From the NCBI GenBank assembly GCA_010093685.1, contig MU006219.1, positions 825,531 through 889,530 of the forward strand: a stretch of 64,000 nucleotides of DNA, given 5' to 3'. Made by a program: the position numbers and the translations under genes. Below, piece by piece: positions 23,296 through 33,652 of this stretch; the stretch's first letter is position 1; each line of letters begins with the position of its first letter. The notes under the pieces were generated by a model. The model worked only from the letters and a program-made list of their open reading frames with translations, searched no databases and was not told the DNA's origin. The stretch comes from Ophiobolus disseminans (Eukaryota; Ascomycota; Dothideomycetes; Pleosporales; Phaeosphaeriaceae).

Positions 23296-24328
23296 ATGAG
23301 TTCTCCAAAGAGGCGCATCGAGACAGATGTAGGTCACTGATTGCGCGACATTGAAAGGAGATGAGATATGAGCTAACACAGCCCGTTCCTTGCTGTTACA
23401 GGTCATGAAGTAGGTCATATATGCTCTAGATCATGATTAGAGTGCTAACATTTGCAGGATGTATGTTCATAATCCTCCCGCCTTGCCACGGCCACGCGCG
23501 AGCCACCTCCCCCGCGATCTTGGTAGCAAGACTCTGATATCTGGCAGGCTGATGAGCGACTACGAGGTCACACTGGTCAACGATAACAGTATGGGACCCT
23601 TTCCAAGCTTTTCTAGCAACTGCTGACACTGTTCTAGTGTCCGTGCTTCCTATCGTCTGATCATGGTTCGGCCACAAGACTGACACAACTTAGGCAGGAG
23701 TTCTACGTGAGGTTCAAGGGTCCTGAAGATAGTATGCGCGGGTTCCAGCAACACGGATTTGCCTCTAACAGCCAACAGCGCCTTTCCAGGGTGGCCTCTG
23801 GAAAATCCACGTCGAGTTGCCCGATCAATACCCGTACAAGAGCCCCAGCATCGGCTTCGTCAACAGAATATTCCACCCCAACATCGATGAGCTGTACGTT
23901 TGATCGAGCCACATCGTTCGTTCCTGCGAGGTTCTAACTGATCCCGACCAGGTCCGGCTCCGTCTGCCTTGACGTTATCAACCAAACATGGTCCCCTATG
24001 TACGACATGATCAACATCTTCGAGGTCTTCATCCCACAACTCCTCCGATATCCCAATCCTACAGACCCTCTCAACGGCGAAGCTGCTGCGCTTCTCATGC
24101 GAGAACCCAAGAGTTACGATGCGAAAGTAAAAGGTATATTTCCCAAGGTCTTAAGCGTCGTGACTTAGCAAGGCTAAATATGGTTCAGAGTATGTTCAAA
24201 AGTACGCGAACAAGGACACCGCAGAAGACTCAGACAAGGACAACGATGACGATGACGAAATGAGCTCCGTGGGCAGCTACGAGTCTGGCGATGAAGACGA
24301 GGCAGCCGGCAATATGGAGGACATCTAG
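23296..24328 (+). CDS. ubc8: E2 ubiquitin-conjugating enzyme UBC8/UBE2H with microexons
   Basis: Nine exons are needed: 23296-23328, 23402-23409 (8 nt), 23458-23460 (3 nt), 23548-23588, 23638-23642 (5 nt), 23698-23731, 23779-23893, 23952-24133 and 24189-24328, giving 186 residues. The product reads MSSPKRRIETD, VMK, M, LMSDYEVTLVNDN, MS, EFYVRFKGPED, then [31 protein letters not shown] carries catalytic Cys85, the same residue number as I recall for yeast Ubc8. The C-terminal ~40 residues are acidic. In yeast the enzyme serves the GID/CTLH ligase that degrades gluconeogenic enzymes. Introns are 47-87 nt, each with GT..AG ends. The 8-nt exon is well supported. The 3-nt exon could be skipped with loss of only Met15. 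The 5-nt exon could instead be a 17-nt exon using a GTCTGA donor, adding four residues. Confidence 0.87.
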
Positions 24329-25074
24329 GCACGCTACTCACACAACTGCCTAGATTTCCTTTGTATTGTCTTTTGCTTCTGAGTTCGATTCCACATGCAC
24401 GAATCTGGCGCATACTGGCGCACATATCATACATAGTCGTATATTCCCCTCGGCAAGGTTGCCTTACAGTCTGGGTTGGCGATTGATTTATCTCTTTTTA
24501 GCTTTCGATTTGGTTACACGGTATTCATTGTTGAGCCCCGCTCTATTGCTGGTAGGCTAGGCGGGTGAAGGTGATTTCAGGCTGCCATTTCCTTGGATAC
24601 CTTATCTGCTGTGGTACCGCTCGGTTGTAGCACAATATTTTCCCTATATAAACTTTTTCCAGAAAGTCCTACACTCTCACACGATTTTGATTAATCTTTA
24701 TCTCCGGGCATGTGGAGCATATCAAGCCTGTAATACTCATATCACTCTTCCTTCAATCGCTTCCCTGTTCAGTTGCTTGGTGTGCCCTTCACCCAACACT
24801 TCGACACCTGGATCCTCACACTCGACCGGAAGTACACTTTGCGATGCTTCTTTGCGATAACAGAGGTTGCATAAGATGAGAGGCTATTTTCCTACTGCGC
24901 ATGGCCTCCATCTTGTACTGCCACTTGCATCGTGTGGATCCCGTTGTCAGCAAAAGAGACTCGAAACAGTGAAGCGGGATCGAAGTAACACCATGAAGCT
25001 CACACTCATGTCCCGCTTCACTTCACATACATCTTCATACATATCCCTCCACCCGGACACTCATATGGCCGTTG

Positions 25075-25094
25075 CCGGCGCCGGAGATCTCCGG
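25075..25094. promoter_or_regulatory. Overlapping palindromes with CGG-N6-CCG
   Basis: CCGGCGCCGG (25075-25084) overlaps CCGGAGATCTCCGG (25081-25094), and both are perfect palindromes. The second contains CGG-N6-CCG (25082-25093), the inverted-triplet layout bound by some Zn2Cys6 dimers such as yeast Ppr1 and Aspergillus UaY. It ends 16 bp before a TATA box. Which factor binds is unknown. Confidence 0.55.
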
Positions 25095-25110
25095 GGGGCG
25101 CTCGGATGCA

Positions 25111-25116
25111 TATAAA
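25111..25116 (+). promoter_or_regulatory. Probable TATA box
   Basis: TATAAA lies 139 bp before the ATG at 25255, just downstream of the palindromes. Confidence 0.55.
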
Positions 25117-25254
25117 CACAGGGTCGCACACCGGTTTACACAGAGCACCAACAACAACAGCCACGACTACAAGTTCAGTTGCATATTGCACAAGAATTTT
25201 CAGCCGCTTGGACAAAGGGCTGAGAATTTGGAGTACTGGCTGTTGAAGAGTAAG

Positions 25255-26142
25255 ATGGCACCTACCAACGGACGTTCAACTCGCCGCCATGGGAACACTG
25301 CCAACAACGACAGAGGTCGTCCATACCGGCACGCCAACACGCACGCTGGGGTGAGCCGCGACTACTCTGATGCTCCTAGAGATCGATACCGCTCCAGAGA
25401 TGCGCACCGCAGACCGGTTCGTCACCAGCGCTCTCAAGCTCCGGCCAACGCGCCCACTGGTCCTAGATCTAGCTTCTCGAGGCGCATGACGTTCGATGAC
25501 GGTCGTGATCGTGCCACACCCTCCAACGGCGACAGCTACAGGCCACAGCCTCAACGTGGTCGGCCCCGTCCTCAGGAGCGCCTCACTGACGCTAGGGTCA
25601 GTGGTGGAGCAGTCAAGCACGCTATGTTGAACCGACAGATCAACCACCACGCTCTAGCTCAAGTTATGGCCACCACCGCGGTGAACGCAGATGAGTCTGA
25701 GATGGATGACATCGACAAGCTCATTTTCGCTACTCCGCGCGCTGCCAGCATTGCGAGCAATACGGGCCAAGCTTCTATTACCTTTGGTAGCTCCCAGCTC
25801 ACGCAGCCCGCTGACGTTTCTCTACCGTCCTCACCAGTCTTGCCGCCGACCATGTTTACTCCGCATATCCGCTCGGTCCGCCCTGCTACTTCATCTCGCC
25901 CCATCCGTATGTTCAACGCACCTGTCGTGGACGTTCGTCGGGTCGAAGCAGACGCGGAGGCCATCCCCAAGCGCACCGAGCGCCCCGTCAACACCTACCG
26001 CGGTAAAGACGCCATCAAGCAGCTCGTGCAGAACAAGACGTTGCAGAGGTTGTTCGCGGACAAGCCCACTCTGAAGCCACCGAAGAAGTCCCATCTGGAG
26101 AGGATGGATCTGCGAATCGGGGCGAGCAAGGTCACGAAGTAG
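25255..26142 (+). CDS. Unknown Arg-rich, low-complexity protein
   Basis: One exon encodes 295 residues from the first ATG (MAPTNGRSTRRHGNT). The frame is open 61 codons upstream but only from a TTG. I do not recognise a family. Residues 1-120 are very rich in Arg, His, Asp and Ser (YRSRDAHRRPVRHQRSQ), as in disordered RNA-binding or nuclear proteins. Residues 120-160 are hydrophobic and polar (AVKHAMLNRQINHHALAQVM). A short acidic stretch (ESEMDDIDKLIFATP) follows. The C-terminus is basic (KPPKKSHLERMDLRIGASKVTK). There is no signal peptide. The strong core promoter upstream supports a real, regulated gene. Confidence 0.65.
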   Translation: MAPTNGRSTRRHGNTANNDRGRPYRHANTHAGVSRDYSDAPRDRYRSRDAHRRPVRHQRSQAPANAPTGPRSSFSRRMTFDDGRDRATPSNGDSYRPQPQRGRPRPQERLTDARVSGGAVKHAMLNRQINHHALAQVMATTAVNADESEMDDIDKLIFATPRAASIASNTGQASITFGSSQLTQPADVSLPSSPVLPPTMFTPHIRSVRPATSSRPIRMFNAPVVDVRRVEADAEAIPKRTERPVNTYRGKDAIKQLVQNKTLQRLFADKPTLKPPKKSHLERMDLRIGASKVTK

Positions 26143-27254
26143 GCACGTGCTTGTCGGGTACATGACAGGAGCTATGCTGGAGAGTTGTGATGTGTTGTGA
26201 TGGGACGCGGACTATTGCACTACCGGTCTGTGTTCCGGATATACTGTGACATTCGAACGCCTGCTAATATACACCTAGTGGACTGTTGAGGCGCTGCCAT
26301 TGGGTGCTGCTGACTTTGTACGGGACGAGATGGGATGCAGACTATTGCACTACCGGTCTGGCATATCCTTTTCTCGACGTTCGAATTGATGCTGACTTTG
26401 GTGTTTAGCTTCGCTACTTTACCTCCTTGGATCGATGTACTCACAGGAATGTCGCGAGATGATTGCCTGCGCGACTCTTACTTCCGACCCTTGTTGATGA
26501 AGGCAAGGAGCTTTCAGGGACTTCATTTTGGCGTTCTGGACGGTTCGGAATGGATGATACCCTTTTCCTTGCTATTTTCTTGCACTGGAGTTGCTTGCGG
26601 CTACAATGTAGGGAAGCTGTGGAACGAGGGTGTTCAGGTGGCCTCCGTAACATTTCTTGGGATAAGTCGTACCTTCCCTACGACACAGTGCCGAGCCACT
26701 AGCTTCGAGTAGCTTCAAATGATAGCTCGAACCCATTCACTCTCATCACAGGATAGTAATTATCTACTCGAAGACCACGTCGCTTGACAAGCTAAAATTG
26801 AGTAGCTGTCAGCCTTGCTTGTCGTCCATGTGTTCTCGGCTATGCACGCATTTGCCCTGCCAAAACCAACCTACGTCTCCGCCACGACTTTGCCTTCACA
26901 TTCGCCTTATGTGGTGCCTGATGAAGCTCAATCACGTATTTTACACTCTAAGTTTCGACTGCCGGTTCGTAGCAGCAGGCTGAGAGTTGTTGAAGAACAG
27001 CCTCCCAAGAGGCGAGGTACAGCGAGCCCCTGCAGACCCGAATTCATGGCTGATTCCTGGTTGGCCGGACCGCAATGAAGGACTCGCCTCAGCCACCAGT
27101 TCACCGACCACTTCACCGGTCAAGTCCTGCGCAAGTGTTCCCTCCTTATCTTCCCGCGAGGCCCTACTTGTGGTGCCTGAACTAAACGCCATCTTCTCCT
27201 TTTCGTTCTGCTACCACATCACTTGCACTTGTACTCATACAATTTAAACCACAA
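26143..27254. other. Intergenic region with a direct repeat
   Basis: Short overlapping frames only (the longest is 125 codons from 26335, no family). It contains the 30-bp direct repeat listed below and the promoter of the next gene. Confidence 0.45.
26201..26360 (+). repeat. 30-bp direct repeat, copies 130 bp apart
   Basis: Copies at 26201-26230 and 26331-26360 share 28 of 30 bases. The common 19-mer is GACTATTGCACTACCGGTC. The two differences are C to T and G to A, both at CpG positions of the first copy. Weaker similarity continues for ~35 bp downstream of each copy (ATTCGAAC versus GTTCGAAT), suggesting an old local duplication. Confidence 0.7.
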
Positions 27255-28771
27255 ATGGAGGTATTTGGCGGTATTGCTGCAGGTATTACCCTGGGCGCAG
27301 AGATTTTGCGGCTCAGTCGGTCCCTGCTCAAGATGGCCAAGAGGATCAGATATGCGCGACGTGAGATCTTGAAGCTTGTGAAAGAGATGGGAGTTTTTGC
27401 AGACCTATACGAAGACTTTTACGCAGTGTGTATCTCGGACCAGAGGAGAAAGGTTCGCCCTATAGCTTCCACCAGACGACTCGTTGACTGGACCCAAGAA
27501 GCAACACACGCTTTTAAGAAGCTGCTAGATCAAGTGCGAGCCTTGGCTGACGACTCGAGATACTCCATGCTTGAGACTTTCACAGCCCACATGAAGTGGT
27601 TCTTCAGTGAGAGTGATGTCAAATATTTGCGTTCATCGCTCAGTGTGGCACGTGAAAGTATGAGAGGATTTTCCAATATCACTTTCATTGCAACAATCGA
27701 TGAAGAGATGGACTTGCTGAGGGCAACAATCGCACAAGGGGATCGACAACGTCTTCAAGATATGGGCGTTCAGCTTGGAATGAGCGTGGAGGATAGGCTA
27801 AACGAGCTGAAGCAGACTAGGTAAGTTTCGTAAATTTGGAGAAATATGGGCCCAGGCTGACATTCGAAAGTCGACATCGTCGCACGCAGAGGCACGCCAT
27901 CAATTCGCGTATACAAGAAGCAGTCGAGCTCTTAGAACAGCAGAGAAAGAAGGCCAGTGATAGTGATGTTATCCCAGAGACCAAGGGACTCATCAAATTC
28001 ACGACAACTGTGGAGAGTTACGCAGAAAGCGTCCGGAAACGGCGTAAACGCAATTCAACCATGACCATACATTCAGAACAGGATTCCGCTCGAGCCGACT
28101 CTGTCCAGCCAACATATTCAGCTACCTCGAGTGTGCCCACATCGAAACCTTCTTCCTTCAGCGTACCTATTACGATTACGTCTCCCGCTGCCTCAACAGA
28201 AGACGTGAGCAGAATTTTGAACAACTGTGATAAATGCGGTGGCACCTGTTTACGGGTCGAGGAACATAAACCCGATGTCCGGCCTTCTCCAATACCTGAT
28301 CCTATCCAGAAATCCCGGAAGATGATCGATGAACACATACCTCAGCCGTCTAGCAGGAGACGGCGTTCTGTTCAAGACACCACCGCATTGAGCGAAACTT
28401 GGCGACCACATTCCCCGTCACATCTACCACGCACAATACGGACAGCACCAGATCCAAAGCCCACATATGAGGCACTCGAGCCCGTTGTTAGGACGCAGAA
28501 AGACTTACGTAGAACGCATCAAGATTCTCGCAGACAGTTTGACGCGTCAAGCATCAAAATTGAACATCCGGCTCAATTACATGTTCCAGAGACGCCAGAT
28601 GATGAAGAAGACTTTCCGTCTCCGATCGATGAAGAGTGGCCTGAAAAGCCGTCTTGGGATGAGGAAGGGGCGTCTGAAGTGTCAGAACTGGAAGAAGAAG
28701 AAGAAGATTCAGGTGTAGTTCATCCATTTACAGGGCTAGCAGATCGACATAAGCGGAGTGAGTCGCCATAG
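27255..28771 (+). CDS. HeLo-like/STAND N-domain protein
   Basis: Exons 27255-27820 and 27871-28771 (50-nt GTAAGT..AAAG intron with a GCTGAC branch site, phase 2) give 488 residues. The N-terminus, MEVFGGIAAGITLGAEILRL, opens a ~190-residue all-helical region. Its start resembles the HeLo-like or AzaL-type N-terminal domains that head many fungal STAND/NLR proteins; this is recognition by pattern, not by search. No nucleotide-binding or repeat domain follows. Instead there is a helical basic segment and a Ser/Thr-rich linker. A small Cys cluster (CDKCGGTCLRVEEH) lies near residue 325 of the joined protein. The tail is strongly acidic (SELEEEEEDSG). A role in self/non-self or cell-death signalling is speculative. 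Confidence 0.72.
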
Positions 28772-29522
28772 GGTTAGTGGCATTGTAACTTGTAGTTTAG
28801 ACTTGCAAGGCTTCTTACGAGGGAAGAACAATCACTGGGATATGTGTAGACTTGGAAGGAAATCATCATCATCATAATGTATCACATCGTACACCACGCG
28901 AACCCAAAGCCCGCGAGTATACGTACATCTTCCTCTTTCCAGCCTCGTGCAGCCATATACGTGGCAGCTGATCTGCAGATCTACCTCACATGACCAGGCT
29001 GAAGTACATGCGGCCAGCGAACATGATAAGACTTCCCCGCATTCTCACCTCATTTCACCTACCATCATCGCCTTGTAAAAGAATCACAACACTGCGTCCC
29101 CTTAACAAATATGTGCTACAACACCTTCACGTACAGCTGCGGCCACACAAAAGACCTGTATTCCCTTATCTGCTCCTGCGACACAAAGAAGCCAGATATG
29201 ACGTCTGCTGTGAAGTGCAAGTCAGATTGCACTAGTTGAAGCTTGCGTGTGGTTGGAGTGAGTTGTTGGTACGGACGTTAAGATGCATATTGATAAGTCT
29301 TCAGAATCATGAGTGTGCGACTAGTGCTGGAGGGCGTCGGGTATGCAGGCAGACGAAGATGAACACGCCTAAAGCAATAGAGACGGGAAGATACTCATGT
29401 ATAAGATGCAGTGCAATGAAATAGGCTGTCATAACACGTCTACTCATGTAACATGCTCCATAGTTCCGACCTCGATTATCCAGGACGCCCATACTCCGTG
29501 GCAAGCTGCCGTCCATCTTGCA
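28772..29522. other. Convergent intergenic region
   Basis: 3' flanks of the HeLo-like and SNF2 genes. It contains a short ATCATC tract near 28865 and the small ORF at 29111. Confidence 0.45.
29111..29239 (+). CDS. Possible 42-residue Cys-rich protein
   Basis: ATG at 29111 (AAAT before it, so A at -3) to TGA at 29239. It encodes 42 residues with six cysteines: C2, C10, C21, C23, C36 and C40. The start MCYNTFTYSCGHTKDLYS resembles the CGH-containing openings of small fungal Cys-rich proteins that may bind zinc. There is no signal peptide. It may be the first exon of a longer gene or a chance frame. Confidence 0.35.
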   Translation: MCYNTFTYSCGHTKDLYSLICSCDTKKPDMTSAVKCKSDCTS

Positions 29523-32500
29523 CTAACGCCGTCCGTAAACACGATCCTCTTTCTTGAAACCCAAGCTGCCCGCCTTGCGCGCCGGTCGCGGGGCAGTCGT
29601 GTCCGCACCCTTCTCGAGCCCGCCTTCCAACACCCTCGTGCGTCCATATAGCTTCTGGTCGTCCACCTCGTCCACGCTACCAGGCTCGTACTCGGCCTCA
29701 CGCTTGAACAGCGCAAGGATATCCTTCATGCTGAGCTTGCCGATGGCCTTGCCGCCTTCGATCGCAGCGTTAGCGAGCTTGCGCTTTGCTTCTTGAAGCT
29801 CGAGGATGCGCTCTTCAACGGAATTGTGGATGGAGAGGCGATAGACGGTCACGTCGACAGTTTGGTTCAGGCGATGAACACGGTCGATGGCTTGCTCTTC
29901 GACAAACTAATTGGTGTTAGCTAGTGCTTAGGAGGATGAGGGTAGATGTACTCACAGGGTTCCAGAAGGGCTCCATGATGACCACACGACTCGCTGCTGT
30001 CAAGTTCAACCCCAAACTACCGCACTTGAGACTACACAGCAATACACGTGTGCGCTTGTCCTCTCGTAGTCTCTGCAAACTTGCTTCACGTAATTCGTTT
30101 CGCATGCTGCCATCATAACGGGTGAAGTTATAGCCTTGACGCTTGAGGAACGGTTCGATGAGGTCGAGCATGGACGTGAATTGCGAGAAGACGATGACCT
30201 TGTGGTCAGGTGTCTCTTTTTCGAGGATCTGGAGAAGCTGACGGATTTTGGTGGAAGGGGTGAGATCCGAGGCGTTGTACTCCGGTTCGGAAGTTTCGGT
30301 TTCAGAGTCTTCTTCTGAGTCTGCTTCCGAATCAGAGTCGCTGTCAGACTCTGAAACGTCTTCTTCATCGTCAGAGTCGAGACTGATGATACGCGGGGTC
30401 TTCTTTGATAACTCCTTGCGTGACACAGGGGCCTCTGGTTCGCTATCGGTGTCATGTTCGATGAAGGAATCCAAGTTGCTCTTGCTCTCGTCCTCGCTGA
30501 CAGAGGCTTGCGAGTCAACGGAAGCTAGAGTGTCACCACCGCCTTCAACGTCCTCATCATCTGTGCCCCCAGCTTTGCCAAGGTTGTCAGCTTGCCGTTG
30601 ATCTTCCGGCACAAGCCATTCGCCTCCCTCTTCGTCCTCATCATCGCTGTCAACAATAATACGGCGTTGACGCGAAGCTTTCGCGATCTTGGGCTTCTCC
30701 TCAGCTTCCTCGTCTTCAGAATCCAAGACCAGTTTCTTGACCTTCTCGCTCTTGTGCTTGTGCTTCCGATGTTTCTTCTTATGCTTCTTCGACTTCGGAA
30801 TTGAAGTATTGAGATCATTCTCACATTCAACACATCGTACAGCACCAGCGTCGGCATTGTCTTGCGTCAGGGCGCTCTGGCAAATGTCGCAGCGCTTGGT
30901 AGCAACACTAAGGCCACCAAGCAAGTCCGCAAGATCGTCTGCGTCATCTTTGGCGGCTTTGCGAGGGGTCTGAAGGCCTGTTTGGGCTCCAGGTTTCGAT
31001 CCTGTTGTTAAAGCATCCTTGTCATCCTTCACATTGGTTTTGGTCAAGTTGGGGTGGTTGCAAGCTTGCCGCAAGCGCAAAAGCAGCACCAATGCTCCAA
31101 TGTAATCCTGCTTCGCGCCACCCATCATCTCATCGAGACGAGACTGCGCACGATCAGACAGGCGGTCGTAGAAAGCGCGCTCTTTTGCCGTGAACTCTCC
31201 TATGACGGTCTCGACGTTTCGCTCGACGATCTGGAAGGCAGGCTTCTCTTCGCCGTCTTTGGGCTTGCCACCAAAGCTAAGAGCACCTTCTTTCTTCAAC
31301 ACTTCCTTGGTTCGGCGCTTCATGAATGCCTTGAGAAATATTTGGAGTCGTCGCATAGCAAGATTTCCGCGTCCGTTCTTCATTGGGCCCGAGATGGAAT
31401 CTTTCCAGTTGGACATCTCGCAGTAGGGCTGAATGCGCAAGAACTTGATAAGACTCTGCAGCTCATCGAGATTGTTCTGCATGGGCGTGCCTGTCAGACA
31501 CCATCGGTAGTGTGAACGGATGTCGTAGCAGGCTTTCGTCATTTTCGCATTGCGATTCTTGATGGTGTGCGCCTCGTCCAACATGGTGCGGTACCAGTTC
31601 ACGGCAAAGCATCCCTTCTTGAGACCATCTGGCCCATCTCCACAGCTCGCGTGCTCTGATGCGAGGACCTGATATGTCGAGATAACGACATCATATTGCT
31701 TCAACTTGTCGGCCGACTTCGTTCGGTTCGGGCCGTGGTGTACCAAGACCTTGAGCGCATGGGATTTCGCGACTTTAGTATTGATCTCAGCCTCCCACTG
31801 CTTGATGAGTGCTAGGGGCGCAATGACTAGTGTACCCTTGCCGGTGCTGTCCGAAATCCTGTTCTTCTTGTTCTCTGGCTCGATGCCTTTCTCAGGTCGT
31901 GGGTTGGAGAGGATAAGCGCCATGGATTGGATCGTCTTTCCCAGTCCCATGTCGTCGGCCAAAATGCCACCTTTAGGCAGCTTAGCACGCTTGTTGTGCA
32001 TGCCTGTTTCTTTCTCGATCATCCAAGCAACACCGTCGACTTGATGAGGCAAAAGCTTAACTTTCAGGCCATCGACTGTGCCATCGTCTTCTTCCTCTTC
32101 TTCCTCTTCTTCGGCGGTTGCCTCTTCTTCAACCTTAACCGCAAGAGCTTGCAGCCGATTTGCCAAGGACTTACCGACGTCATCCTCCTCCTGCTTCTTC
32201 TTCTTACGAAGTCGCGTTCTGGGAATCTTTTCGTTGTCCTCATCGAAGGCACCCTCCAGCAGCGCCTTGATGTTCTCACTGGCCTGGCCAGAATCTACAT
32301 ATGCATGCATGTCTGGGGCTCCAAACCGATCGCCCTCGGCACGAAGAGCTGCGTCCGGGTCGAAGTCATCCTCATCATCCAAGATGACGGTCTGTCTAGC
32401 GGCCTGTAGAGGGTTGTGGGTACCTGCGTTAACGGGCTGAAACCCATTGGCCTGGCCCATTGAAGAGTACACGGGACGTGGAGGAGGGTAGGAGGTTCTC

Positions 32501-33296
32501 GGCGCAGCATTGGATGGCTTGGGTGCAAATACTGGCGCTCCTTGAGACGGCCGTGGCTGGAAGTGTGAAGGAGGGATCTCCATGAAGTCAGAGCCAGTGG
32601 ACGAGGCCGAGCTGTAACGAGGACCCACTTGGGCGGAAGGCACCATGAATGGCCGGTTGAGCGTGTCCAGATGGTTGTTCTGTTGTGGAGGACGCTGCTG
32701 TGTCGTGGGCTGCGGAGGGGCTTGGGACGGTATCCGGGGCGCGGCCGCGAAATGCTCCGGTCGGCGCTGGCCTGGCTTAGGCTTGTTGAAGAGGTGCGCA
32801 TACTCTTCGCTCTCCCTGGCCTGCTTCAATGGGTTTCTCAGCGGGCTTGTTTGCCCGAATTGCGGTGCAGGGTTCTTCAATTCTTGTAGAGGCTTCGGCT
32901 TCGGCACCGGCGCAGGTGCGGGCACATCGTTACGCGGTGGCTCTCGCTCTCGCACCATCTTGTGTTTGTTCGGAACCGGTCGCGGGCCTTCGTAGCCTTT
33001 AGTGAAGGTCGGCTGCGGTGAGAGTCGTCTAAGGAGTCATTTAGCCCAGTTCAACATCTTGTGGTGGGGCAGAATCCGCAAACATACTGTGGGCTTATAT
33101 GGAAGCTCTCCTCCTCAAAGAGGCTACTAGAGTCTCCTAGATATGAAATAGAACGCCCCTCCAAGAAAGAGCTACCGTTCTCTGCGTCGTCTCGAGGGTT
33201 ACGCGTTGCAGCTTCCGACTGGAAGCTTGGCTTCTGCGACGATAAGGTGTTGATCGGTCGGAAGGGTGTGTGGTGTTTTCGGGGACTGTTGCTCAT
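29523..33296 (-). CDS. SNF2-family ATPase, Rad5/Rad16/Uls1-like
   Basis: Three exons on the minus strand: 33088-33296, 29956-33028 and 29523-29906 (introns of 59 and 49 nt). They give 1221 residues starting MSNSPRKHHTPFRPINTL. The first exon joins the long frame in phase (…FHISPQ then RLSPQPTF…), so the ATG at 32958 is internal. Residues 1-300 are Pro-rich and disordered. The ATPase follows: LLPHQVDGVAWM, GGILADDMGLGKTIQSMALIL, DEAHTIKN and LTGTPMQNNLDELQSL. Two CxxC pairs (CDICQSAL, CVEC) lie where Rad5/Uls1 have a RING, but the full RING is missing. A ~150-residue acidic insert precedes lobe two (KVIVFSQFTSMLDLIEPF, DRVHRLNQT). A chromatin or DNA-repair role is inferred from the family. Confidence 0.9.
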
Positions 33297-33652
33297 GGGC
33301 TTGATAAGGTAAGAGTTAGTTTGGGTCTAAAAGCTGTCTGCTCGACTTACGAATCACCATGTCGTCGCGAAAAGCGTGTTTGCGTTCCCAGATTAGGCAT
33401 CGACCCTGAGCTTGGCGGATGACGTTGTCGTGGCAGCACACGTGGAGCCCCACTCATAATAGCACGCTATCACGGGATCATCTGAACTCGGTTCAAGGAA
33501 ATACATAGGGTCCGCGCCTAACGTCCTCGTCAAAACAACAGCATTTTACGAGCCACGGTAATGCCTTCGGACAATAAAACTTGTCAATTCAAGGCTGTTG
33601 CATGATACACATCCGATGTCTCGCACCATATGCATAGCGCAAACTTCGACGA
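33297..33652. other. Intergenic, upstream of SNF2 gene
   Basis: 356 bp between the SNF2 start and the 3' end of the next minus-strand gene. It should hold the SNF2 promoter; no clear element seen. Confidence 0.45.

Larger units (their letters stand above)
24329..25254. other. Intergenic, UBC8 to the Arg-rich gene
   Basis: No gene recognised. The promoter elements at 25075-25116 are described separately. Confidence 0.5.

Noticed and set aside
24380..24400. GAGTTCGATTCC string as a tRNA T-arm
   Set aside because: No matching acceptor, D or anticodon stems in the surrounding 90 bases.
26335..26712. 125-codon frame starting inside the second 30-bp repeat
   Set aside because: Starts in repeat sequence, no domain, overlapped by frames on the other strand.
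29917..32958. SNF2 gene starting at the ATG at 32958
   Set aside because: An upstream exon (33088-33296) splices in phase with a GTATGT donor and CTTAG acceptor and continues the protein, so this ATG is internal.
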